A stretch of 64,000 nucleotides of DNA from Charina bottae (taxonomy: Eukaryota; Chordata; Lepidosauria; Squamata; Charinaidae), in contig JALMGJ010000018.1 of NCBI GenBank assembly GCA_023362775.1, forward strand, positions 21,185,105-21,249,104, in the 5' to 3' direction. The translations under genes were made by a program, and so were the position numbers. Numbering within the stretch: the stretch's first letter is position 1; each line of letters starts with the position of its first letter. Shown here in pieces: positions 25,001 to 37,000 of the stretch. The notes beneath the pieces are model-generated. The model worked only from the letters and a program-made list of their open reading frames with translations, ran no database searches and was not told the DNA's origin.

Positions 25001-28000
25001 AATTGTATCGGTCACTTCAAGGGGGGAAACGGCATTGGAGTGGATGGTGCATCAGCAGAATCCTTGACCTTCCCGAAAGCCCAGCATCAGCATTCAGAAT
25101 TGGCACTTTAGTGAAGAGATCTGAGGTCGTTGTGGTCCATTCACCACCCACCCACCCAGCCTATTTCAGGACAATGGTCCACGCACTGAAGAAGTAAATC
25201 TGATGGTCCTTCGAGTGCCACAAGACTCTTGGCAGATTTTGCTCGAGAGACACAATGTTCTAACTTCGTAGGCTTAGATGCTAATTTTCCATGCTGACAA
25301 GCATACTGTCTGCTTCCAATATGTGGCATCCATCAGAACAGGCAAAAGGATCAAATTTCCAAAAATGTAGGTGTCCGAGTGTTGGATTTATCTTTCCAAC
25401 CAGCATGGTGCATCAGCCCTTCTAAAGAGAGCCAGTTTGGTCTAGTGGTTAAGGCAACGGGCTAGAAACCAGGAGACCGAGAGTTCTAGTCCCGCCTTAG
25501 GCATGAAAGCCAGCTGGGTGACCTTGGGCCAGTCACTCACACTCAGCCCAACCCACCTCACAGGGTTGTTGTTGTGGGGAAAATAGGAGGAGGAATGTCC
25601 TGACTTCGGGCGTAGAAATAACACGCTGAGGCTGGAATCGGACTCTAGTGATTTATTATCCTACTACCCTAACAGAAATCCAGCTAAACTAAATCGGCTT
25701 GAGGAATCCCAGAGATACGGTCCAGAATCTAGGGCGGGGCTTTCTTGAGTCTCTTGGGAGGGAAAGATAGATTCTCAGTACTACGCATGCGTTTCCCTTC
25801 CTGGAGGGAGCCCCCTCCGCCCCCCATTATCTCCCTGACAAAGGAGGAGTATTTCGTATGTTCACCGCCTTGAGTTATTTATAAAAATAATAAAGGTGGG
25901 ATAAAAATAAAATATAAAATAATAAAATAAAATAAAATAAAATAAAATAATAAAAAATAAAATAATAAAATAAAATAAAATAAAAAAATAAAAAATAAAA
26001 TAAAACAAAATAAAATTAAATAAAAAAATTAAATTAAATTAAAATAAAATAAAACAAAACAAAACAATAAAATAAAATAAAAAAATTAAATTAAATTAAA
26101 TTAAATTAAAATAAAATAAATGAAATAAAATAAAATAAAATAAAAAATAAAATAATAAAATAAAATAAAATATAAAATAAAATAAAATAAAATAATAAAA
26201 TAAAATAAAATATAAAATAAATAAAATAATAAAATAAAGTAAAATAAAATAAAATAGACCAGGGAAGGGGTGGTGGGAGGCCCATTGGTGAATGTTGAAA
26301 GTTGGCATTAGGCCCAGTGATAACTGCCTGTCCTTTGCTTGCATTTCCCCAACAGACCACGTTTGCTGTGACTCCTTCGCTTGCAACTAGCCCCACCATG
26401 GCATTCAGTCCCTACTTAAGCCATGTTTCTCCAGGGATGGGCCTGGTGCCTGCAGAGCTCTTACCAAATACGCCTGTCCTGGTGTCCGGGAACCCCACGG
26501 TTTCAGTGCCAGGTGGCTCTGCGGGGCAGAAACTGATGAGGACAGATAAGTTAGAGGTATGTGCATCGTCTTGGATTTCATTGCCTTGTTTCATGAGGGA
26601 ATAGATAGGAGAATATTTGGGGCAGACTGCTCTGTTTCTGTCAGCCTTGCGAGGTAGTCCAGGCAAGGAGCACCCCCAGAAGTACCGGCTCTACTTTATT
26701 GGAAGGTTACATTAACACAATCTTGCAAGTCTGGAAGTTCGTCGCTCCCCATCATCTTTACAGCCCAAGAAACTAGGGAGGATCCCTCCCGAGACGTTGG
26801 CCACGCCCCCGTCCCCTCTGCGGGCTCAGCTCATTCCCACCGACCATTACAGCTTATCTGTCATCTATCTATCTATCTTGCAAATTATGTGGCCACCCAA
26901 TTTAATCAAACAAACCTGGCAAAGCCATCGGCTGGGAGTTATTTCTGGACAGCAAGACACCCCTGTTTGAATCCCACGTCTGTCTTTCCAGGTCTGCCGG
27001 GAATTTCAGCGTGGAAATTGCACGCGAGGTGAGAATGACTGCCGCTACGCTCACCCAATCGACATTGCCATGATAGACACGAATGAGAACACGGTTACGG
27101 TGTGCATGGATTACATCAAAGGCCGATGCTCTAGGGAGAAATGCAAGTACTTTCACCCCCCTGCGCATTTGCAAGCTAAAATCAAGGCAGCTCAACACCA
27201 GGTGAATCAGACGGCTGCAGCTGCAATGGTAAGGGAACCGCCTCCGGCGACGACTTGGCTGAACGTTGTGTTGTCCCACAAGGTGGGGGTGGGGGTGGGG
27301 GTTCAGGGGATGGCCCCTTCCCCTTTTTAAAAGAATCACCCTCCCACAATCCCCAGTTCGGCCCCAAGCATACTCAGTCGGCAGGAATAAAAGGAATAAA
27401 AGCTTTGAGCTGCGTATCCCCTCCATAGCTTTGTGCTTCCAAGGCCCGGCTGATCAGTCAGGCACTCGTTAGCTAAAATTACCAGGCACAAGACAAAACT
27501 CTTGAAGCTTTATTAGGGTCTCCCGTAGCTTGGTTGTGTCTGTTCATTTCAAAGACACGAATAGGACCCATCACCTGCTTGGCCTTCCTGTCAGCGTGGT
27601 TACATTGAGGAATCGAGGATCTGGGGGTCTGGCACTCGCTCTCTGCTTTTCCCTCCAGCCCTTTACAAAACCAGTTTATGCCATTGCACCCATACTTAAA
27701 TCACCCAGTTTCACATTAGGATATAAAGCATCAACACTGGGTTTAGGGTGGTTCTTGTCACTAAAAGATGATCCCTTAATAGCCAGGAGGGTTTGGAATG
27801 ATTAGCTCACCGGTTCTTTGTTAATCAAGCCTGATTCCTGACATCTTACCCATGACATTGATTCCATCCCCAGTTCATTCTGAATTCATGCTGTCCCTAT
27901 TTTTATTAGCAGTGTGCCATTTAACCCCCCCCCCTCCAAATATTTTATTGATCGCCTGTTTTCAGAGCTGGGCCATCCAAACTGTCTTGTAATATTCATT

Positions 28001-31000
28001 AACTCCCCACCCCTTCCCCAAGTCTCCAGGCTTATATTGGACAGTTTCATTTTGGGATAAACTTTCAAGTCCAGCTGCCGATTGGTGGTAGTCAATTGCA
28101 GAGCCTGCCCTCGTGTGACTTTTAAGGTAGCACAGCGATTGGTTGCTTGGTGGATTGATTGATTGGCAAAACAGAGAGAAAGAAAGAAACATTCACAATC
28201 AAATTTTCGAAATGCAGCTCTGATTTGTTTCAGCAAGTGGCTTTCTATAAATCAGGGATTTGGAAGTCAAAGCTGAAAAGAACAGGAGGCAGGTCTCCAT
28301 CACACAGACTCGTGCGGGCAGAGGGGCATTTCAGTCTTCTCTACCCAAGCCATGGCATCAAAAGGCTCAAGGAAAACTGGTTTCAGTCTGAGCAGTGTTT
28401 AGATGGGACTCTTTCTTGGATCACCCTTCTGTTGGTCATCTTGAAGAAAGGCAAGGTGTGATTGGAAATGTGTCCAGAATTCCTGGAAGTTGTCTCAAAA
28501 TTATTTGATAATATTCAACAGTTATAGATGGTTCCTTCCTAAGTTTGGAAGAAATCTTTGGATTTCAAACATCCATTTCTGGACATGTACTGTGCTATTT
28601 ATTAATCTTAATAGTCCACCCACCCAGTGCATCCCTTTTTTCACAGATACTTTCTAGATCTGGCTGCACACCTCCAGTTGCTTGCTCACTTAGAAGTAAG
28701 CCACACTGAGAACAGCGGGACTTGCTTCTGAGTAGGGCTGTGTCTAGGCCTTCTGATTAGCGCTAAGAATTCAGCCCTAAAAACCAGATGCTATCCTCAA
28801 AGGGCAGCTAAGCAAATCAGGGGCACAATTTCACACAATCTAGTCTTTATTCCATCGTGTGGATTTTAAGGTTGGGGATTTTTACCAAAGAAATGCTTAA
28901 AAGAAGGGGACGGGGGAAGCACGGGAAAAGCAGGAAACCGTTTTTCGCATGTTACAGAGGGTTAGAAACCGGGGGCTTATTTTGCAGATCAGCTTTAGAG
29001 GCGAGGGATCCACAATCTGAATCCTTTAGCAAAAAGGTGTTCTGCATTCAGAGGCATCTGCAGTGGGTCAAGGGAGGCCAATGACGGTGGAAGCTCCCCC
29101 CCTTTTCCATGCGCGCCGTGATGTCGCGTGCCCCCACGAAAGTGGCGGAGCTTGTGGCGTGGCACGGCTTCCGTTCCTTTGAGCCAGCCTTTCTCAACCT
29201 TTGGACCCCGGAGGAACCCTTGAATTATTTTTCAGGCCTCGGGGAAGGAGCCCCTGCACATTCAGGCTCAAAGATAGGCCAGAAGTTACAAAATGGTTCT
29301 ATTCATTTCGTGGGTAGGCCTGTCTATAGGTATTCACAGTGTTCTTAAACTGAAAATGGAACTTACCTCTTCAATGTGAAGTTGCTTGAATTTGAAATAA
29401 TTTTTTAAATAAATCGTGATCTCCCAGGGAACCCCTAGTGACCTCTCGCGGAACCCTAGGGGTCCGCGGAACCCTGGTTGAGAAACCTTGGTTTAAGCGG
29501 AGTGTCCGACCCCGCCGGCCCTCCCCCTGTATTTCTGCGTGACTTGTGAAAACGGGAACGGAAACCCTTCTGCCCAAACTTCAAATCCATTTCTGCTCAG
29601 GGTGGACAGGCCGGGGGAGGAAGTGCCCCATAGCTATTCTTTGTCCATTTTAACTGTTGCAGACCTCTCTGTGTGGTGCATGCATTGTTGTCTGGTTTGT
29701 TTTTTTGTTTGTTTTCTCAAAGGAAAAAAAATACTGTGATAATGCATTCGTTTTATTTATTTATTTATTTTTCTCTCTCCGCCTTCTCCACAATGGTTGC
29801 TCTCCTTTTTGACACATCTCTGCTTGCTGTTTTTTGTTGTTGTGCTTCAAACCCCCTTCCTCAATACCGCCATGTACTCGCTGCCTGCTAATTAAGACTC
29901 AGCCAGCTCTCCGATCACAGAAGCGACCCCTGGAGGCAAACTTTGACCTGGTACTTGGAGCTTTGCATGTAACCATCCTTTAGATTGCATGGAGTACCTT
30001 ATTCTTAATTTTTTCCCCACTCTCTCCCTCTCTCTCTCTCCCCTTTTCCGGGTGTTGTGTCCGGAGGCTGCCCATCACACGAGGAGCAACGCTTTTCCAA
30101 TCCGATGCTTCGGTCTGTACCCTCTTCCAGCCCCCTTCCCCCCAAGATGGGGGGGGGAATGTGCCACTCTCTGCTGGAATTGAAAATTCAATTTATGAAA
30201 TAGGTGTCTCTCCCTCCAAAAAAAAAGTCCAGATGCAGCTTTGGAAGGATCTCTTATTGCAGCAGTTTTCACTCCGTCGGTTTCCAAACACGGCAGCTGC
30301 AGGGTGTTTGTGCGAGCAGGATCCGTCCCACAGCTGTGATCTGGAGAGGCTGGGAGGAACCCTTTGAGGCGCTTCAGGGGCATGAAAAGAAGACAGTGTC
30401 CAGTCTCATCCTTTGGAGGGGCAGCCCCTCTTTTTGCAAGCTGTTCTTCACAGTTTAACGGGACTTCCCTTGGTGTGATATGTAAACATGAGGTTCGTGG
30501 CTTCCAAAACATGGGAGCCAGAAGAGGGGCAATGCTGGTTCCTGGGCTTTTGGGGATGGAATGGTCCTTATCCCCACTCAGAGCTGTTGCTTCACCTCGG
30601 CTTTAGGGAGTGGCACCCCCTTCTGTTTTTCAAGGGAGGGGGAGGCCTGGCGTGGCCTGGTTGAAGGAAACACAAAGGATGTTTCACCTGACTTTTGGCT
30701 CCTGGTCCTGCTTCCCTTTGCCTAATGGCAGGGCTGGCCTTGCAGCTGGCTCTGGCTGACCAGCGTCTTTAGAGGACCTGTTAGGATCCAGCAGCTCCGC
30801 CTCCAAGCTCAGGTGTCCGTGTCAGAACCGCCCTGGGGCCCTCGGGGCACAAAGTCCGATGATGGTCCGCTCTCGACAAGCAGAGAGATCCTGCAGTGCT
30901 GCATCCTGTCTGCAACAGTGGGGGCTGCATATTATAATGGGGGGGTGTTAATTGGCTCTTCGAGAACCCCAACTCAAACTTTTGCTTGCCTGGCTTAAAC

Positions 31001-34000
31001 CTACCGGGTGGATCGCGACCTTCGTCTGATGTGCAGTCTCCTTTTAAAAAAAAGCTTTGTGGGGGGGTGAAATCCATTTCCACTTGAGCTGTTTGAAGTT
31101 CACACCCTTCTGTCCATTTTCATTTGTCATTTTTCCTTGCCTGTTTTCCCCTGGGGGGGCTGACTTTGCTTAGCTTTCAAGGTGTCGGTTTTTAAGAAAG
31201 AAGAAAATGATATGTTGGGTTGCTGTTTTCTTTTACAGAAATAATAGGTGTTTCTTAAAATACAAGCAAGAAAGAATAGAAGGTTATAAAATGTGTGGCC
31301 TGTGCATGTCACGGGTTCTCAGGTGGGTTTGGGGTGAACATCCCTAAATTTGGAATGAATTAAGGGCGCAGTTTTCCCAAATAATAAATCCGGTAATGTG
31401 CTGGCTATTCTTGCGCACGAGAGGGAAGCAGTCATGTGCAGGGGAAAAAGAGAAATTTTGTTAGTGAATTAAATGGAGTGGGGTTGAGGGACAAAAAGAA
31501 ACAAACGTGTACATCCATGTGATAAGAAATACGATGGGGGGTCTGTTTAGGACCTCAAAATGCATCTCTATTGTTGAGGCACGTTTTGGGGGGATGATGA
31601 CTAACAAGCTGGATGAAAGCCCCCATGGCAAGCGGAGAGCGTTCTCCATCTAAATGTGGTGGTGAAACAGGTTTGAGGATTAGCGCTCTCTGACGCAACA
31701 GATCTGCAAGACACGGTGCGCTGGTTTGAAAGCTGGCCAGCCAGCCGAGGGGCAGAAAAGCCCAATGAAGTGCGCCTTTGGGCCAAATTCATCCTGTCGC
31801 AAGTTCCACTAAAAGCCACACGCACGCGCCTTATGACAGAACGTGAAGGGACCCAGGGATCCTTTGAGTTCTGCAGCCTCGGAGAGAACGAAGGGAATGA
31901 GATCTGAGTGTGTTGTTTGCCCTTTGCAGCAAAATTATTACACAAAAAAAGCCTAGAACACCAACTAGCTTACACCAAGTAGTGGATGTAAGCTGGGATG
32001 GATTTCACATCTGGGCAAACATTTGCCAGCTTCTCCCCAAGGCTAGAAGTATCCCTCTGGCTTAAGTGGAGAGCAAGCTTGCATTTGGGGGGGGGGGTTC
32101 CTCCTAGTGGACCTGCCTGCTCTCCAATACTCCCTGCACGGGATAGCGGTTTTTGCTTGGCTTGGCTTTCGCTAAAATTGCCCAGCTCCCTCCTCCTCTG
32201 CCTACGCCAGACTCCCCTGCCACCCGTGGCCGGCTTTTACACTCCGCCCAAAGCAGAAACCATCCCTCTCTGTCCTCGTATGGAGGAAAATTTAGTCTTA
32301 CCAACAGCGGGGTTCTTCAGGAACTGAAGTGGTGCAGAGAAGCGACCGCTGCGGCAGGACCCCCATCCTTCTGTTCTGTTCCTGTGGCAGGCACGTGCAC
32401 GATTTGGCTCTTCTGTCACAGTGAGCACGAGACATGCCTGCAGACGGTGCACGCTACAGATTCTTTGCACAAAGGAGCAGGAAAGGCCTGTCTGCAGCCA
32501 TGCCTTACAAATGTGCGTAGGGGAAGGGAGTCGCACGGAGGCAAACGCCAGCTGCTCTCAGCGTTACGCTTATGATGTCCTCGGGTACAGCACCAACCCT
32601 AGAAGCAGAAACTGGCCCAGGAAGTGGGGTGAAGTTTACCCCTGCGAGCTGTAGCCAGTAGCAGCAGCATTAACATCCCGGTTCCCACTTGTTTCTGCTA
32701 ATCTCCTGCTAATAGCCATATCTCCTACTTTAGCTGTTAATGTTCTCTGTGTGTGTCTTTCATGCTTGTTGCTTGCACACCTCTCTGCAACTGCTCCTGA
32801 GCAAGTGAAAATTGTTCTTGACTCCCCCCTTCTTTTTATCCCCTCCCTTCTTTTTCATTTTAAAATCAAACTATTACCACATTTATATCCCACCGCAATC
32901 CAAGGATTCCAGCGGCTTCCTTGATTGTTGCAATTTTGCGTAAAAACCATGTTAAAATGTCAGTGGGCTTAAAACTTACTTAACTGTCAAAGCTTAAGAT
33001 GGAGAAAACAAGCAAGGCGTCTGCAGTTCTGGGGCCTTTGTTTCTTCCCCTTCGCTGAGCCGTCCCTGGCCCAGACGTTCTCCAGATGTGTCAACTTTGG
33101 CTCCCAGAACCCTCCCGCCTCCTCTGCGGCCTTTCCTGACCCTTTTGGAATCGAAAGACCGTATTTGGGGAAGAACTTAGCCGTGGCAGTTAAGTTGGCT
33201 TTAAAAGCAATCTGGGATTTGGGGCAAAGATGATTGCTCACCCCGTGCATTTATTGGCACAAATTCCACTTCTTCCAGCTGCCCTGGCTGTCAAGTGGTG
33301 AATTCTGTCCCAGTTCCCGTTTCTCAGCCGTTGCAGGTGATTTGAAGATCACACCTCTTCTCCTGTTCCAGCGGTGCTTTGACTAAACCTGGTTCTTTTT
33401 TTCTCTCCCCCTTCCCCTCCCCTTCCGGTTGGTTGCGGCTCTTCCTTTCTGCAGGCACTGCCACCTGGTGCCCTCCAACCTTTACCAAAGAGGCCAGCAC
33501 TTGAAAAAAACAACGGTGCCACCACAGTCTTCAACCCAAGCGTTTTCCACTACCAGCAGGCCCTTGCGAACATGCAGTTGCAGCAGCCTGCGTTTATCCC
33601 AACAGGTAGGTTCCTTGTCTTGGCCTCTCTGCTCGTCTTCTGGTGAGTGAGCTGACCCCACCGTGGGAGGTGGCCTGGAAAGCCCTCCCCCCTCCCCGGG
33701 GCACGTCTGGCTCTCGAAAGCAACTGCTATCCGCTGAGCAGCGGCGTTTGCCCGGAGCAGCTGTGCATGACTTCCCTCCCTGCTGTGTTCCCAGAGCCTT
33801 CAGTTCGCTGATCCGATCGGTTTGCTGGTGCTGCCTGAGTTAGGGTGTCCCGGGAGGGTCTGGGGGGAGAAAAGGGGCTCTCGCGAAGGCTGACGGGCGG
33901 GACTTCATTCTCGCTGCCTCCCAAAGGCTGTCCAGAATCTTGGGGAGCCAAGGATCCAAGGCAATTCCCAATTTAATTAGCTGGGAAGCAGCATGGATTT

Positions 34001-37000
34001 CTTTGGGAGGGGGCTGGCCCCAACAATGTTTCCTTCCTTTTGAAAATCTTGGTCTCCTAAAAGGATCACAGTTGCTTCTCCAATGCACATCTAGATGTTT
34101 CCCTCGATTTAAAAGGATTAACGTTGGTGCCCATGTGAACAGACATCACAGGGGTGGTTGTTTCCCTGCCTGTCTGTTTTTGGTAGCAGCCCCCTGCCCA
34201 GTGAAAGCCTGCCTTGCAACCGGAAGTCCAGGTGCGAGCTTTGCTCTTCACCAGGTATAGAGATTCAAAGGTTCCCCCTGGTTTTGTGCATCTAGCGAAC
34301 AAAATTACATGCTGCTTGTCAAAACTTTCCAAGAGGTTTATGATAAAACAGTTCCCAGTGCGCTAATAATGCTAGGCTAGCTAGCAGGTGGTAACCCATC
34401 AACAATTCTTTTCTTTTGGGACGTGTGGGCAATCTGCTCAACCACTGTTTCCCATGTGCAGCGTTCCTGCAGAATTGGCAAAATAAGTTTGCAAAATCTT
34501 GCCCGTGTGAAAGGGGCTAAATTAAGCAGGAGTCAGGAGAGTGAATTCAAAACTCCCCCCGAACAAGCCTGCTGCCTAGAATCCAAGCATCCTTTCCCCT
34601 TTCGGCCAGAACGCTGAAGTTGAAATGCCGCGATTGGTTCAATTGCGGTCAGATCCGAGTTCTGCGTGGTCATTGCCCCTGGCAGTGCGGCAGCAGAGAA
34701 ACCCCTGAAAAGCAGTCGTGTTACTCGGAATTTGTGCCTGTTAACACACTAACAGCTTCACTAACGAAATATCCCTTCTGTTCATCTTTTCCACGCTTCA
34801 CTGCACGACGTGCAGGGTCTGTGCTGTGCATGGCACCCGCAGCAAACGTGGGTAGGTTTTTCTCCACAACCTTTTCCTAGCACAAATGAGGCCTTTGGAT
34901 CTGCTGTGTCACTGGTGGGGGGCGGGGAGGAGGGGGAAGATGGGGGGGGTGCCTACCAGTGCCCCATGGTCTGTCTGGCTCGAAGCCCACCACCACTGTA
35001 AAGGTAGTGTGGCAAGCGTGATTATGAATCGGTAGAGCTGAGCTCAAATGAGTGCTGAAAATCAATCCTCTCCCTCATTGTTTTCTTTTAGCAGTGCCCG
35101 TGACAGTGTTTCTGTGGCCCCCTTCTTGTCTCTCTTACTCGCCTTTGTTCAACTCCTAGCTTCCCCCTGAGACAACCAAATTACTTTGGCTACAAGCTGG
35201 CCCGACACCATCCAATTCATTCCGGGACCCCAGCCCCTACGCTTGGACCCTTGCTGACATCTCCATGTAGCCCAATCTGATTGGCTAGGTAGTGCTGTGA
35301 TGTCCTCTCATCTACGAAGTGACCCCAACCCTCCTGTGACTGAATCCAGTAGGGAGCAGGAAATAGAATGGGAAGACTGTGCCAAACTGCCCACAAAGAT
35401 GGGGAACGTTGAGAGCAGACCCGTTTCGTGTCCTCCCCATCCCGAACGGGAATGTTTTGGCATTTAGGGTTCCCAGACATTATTTCCGCTCCTCTCAAAC
35501 TTAACTCTCTTTAACTTTCTTGCTGGGAAAGCGTTTGGTAATGCTGTAGGACGAGTCGACCTGTCAAAGGATGCATTTATAGCACTTATGCTGGTTCTGT
35601 GAGAAAGAGAATTACTTGCGCTTGCCCTTACTCCCGTGTGCAGTCCTTTGGATAACATAATTCATTACAATCACTATTTTTGGCTGTCAGTCCATTTACT
35701 TTAAGTGCGTACATTATTTTTCCTGGGTATTTTGTTTCCCCTCGACTAACCTCAGTGAGGCAGAAAAGAAGGCGGGCTGTGGAAGTTGACAAACAAGTTC
35801 AACAGAGAACGTAAAATTGGGTCATTGATTGTAGCTTTCCTCCAAACCTCACAGGGGATGTTAGCAGTTGACTGAACCCGCATTGGCTTACCCTTACTAA
35901 AAATATAAACCACTTTGAGACTAGTTTCAGACAGCTTTTGTGCTGTTAATGTCCCTCCAACCTAACCTGGGATTCGTAATTTGGTGAAGATGTGGTTCCA
36001 GGATGCCCAGGGTCCTTGTAGAGTTTTAGGCTCTGACGCTGGTGGTGGCCTGATCGTTCCACCTAGTTTGCTCCTGGGATAGTAGGTGGACCTTTCTGCT
36101 ACTTTAGGTGTCAGGTAGGGTATCGCATTTCTGCAAGAGACCCCCTTGGATCCAAAAACCAATCCCAAGCTCACCATCAGACACCCTTGGGCAAAAGAGA
36201 CTCAAGCTTTGGGACTCATTCCTTGCAGTTGGCGTGGTGTGGCGTGGTGGCTCAGTGGGTAAGACGCCAGGCTTGTCGATCGGAAGATCGCAAGTTCGGA
36301 GGTTCGAATCCCTAGCCCTGCGTGCAGAGTGAGCTCCCGCACTAGCTCCAGCTCTTGCCAACCTAGCAATTCGAAAGCATGCAAATGCAAGTAGATGAAT
36401 AGGTACCACTTCGGTGGGATGGTAACAGCGTTCCGTGCGCATCATGCCGGCCACATGACTGTGGAAGCGTCTTCGGACAAAGCTGGCTCTTTGGCTAACA
36501 AACGGAGATGAGCACCAGCCCCTAGAGTCGGACACGACTGCACAAATGTTCAGGGGGAACCTTTACCTTTACCTTACCTTGCAGTTAATCAGGAATCTCA
36601 GGACCTCCTTTCCTTGGTCTCATCAAAATGCAGCCTTCCTTATGCCATGCCTAAAAAAACAAGGACCGAATGCCCATGTTCCATTAAAATCCACAGGCCA
36701 CTTGTAGTCTTCCTGTTGGCTGCTTTGCCCACCCCACGCTCCCCATTATTTTTGTTCCTTTGTAAAGATGTTAGATGTTTCAGACATTGATTTTTCCCTC
36801 TCCCTCTTTTCTCCTTGTGGGAGAAATTGGAGTGGGCCCTGGGAAAAAATCCAGACAGTTGAGACAGGATGCATTTGCACCCATAACACCATTGTGACAG
36901 AACCAGCACAGGTTGCATCTGGGGCTTACGGTGCAGCTGGAAAGAATCCCAAGGAGTAAGCAGAGGGTGCACAGACGTGAACGGGGTCCATGAGGACCCT

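Larger units (their letters stand above)
24804..26355 (+). other. MBNL3: MBNL3 intron 2
   Basis: Holds a SINE split by an LTR-like insertion and a 350-bp A-rich microsatellite that ends 100 bp before the next exon. Near 25176-25235 the words ACTGAAGAAGT and GTGCCACAAGACTCTTGG resemble the repeat family at 47885-48350; too short to call. No further exon is seen. Confidence 0.8.
27229..33454 (+). other. MBNL3: MBNL3 intron 4, host of the cassette exon
   Basis: A 6.2-kb interval containing a G-rich run (27283-27304, repeated GTGGGGG), a hAT-like element (29185-29490) and the 54-nt cassette at 29897. The segment 27430-27850 has TATA/TTTATTAG words that could be an old LTR but shows no clear ends. 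The rest shows nothing I can assign. Confidence 0.7.

Noticed and set aside
26096..26399. Phe/Tyr/Leu-rich membrane-like proteins on the minus strand
   Set aside because: Translation of the AAAAT microsatellite next to MBNL3 exon 3.
27430..27850. Possible third LTR-like repeat
   Set aside because: Contains an antisense TTTATTAG word like the other candidates but has no TG...CA ends or duplication that I can see.
33070..33115. Segment resembling the MITE core (AGATGTGTCAACTT, CTCCCAGAACC)
   Set aside because: No inverted arms or duplication; may be an old remnant or chance.
36250..36325. tRNA-like sequence with perfect B box
   Set aside because: It is the head of a Sauria SINE with its own target duplications and 3' tail, not a tRNA gene.
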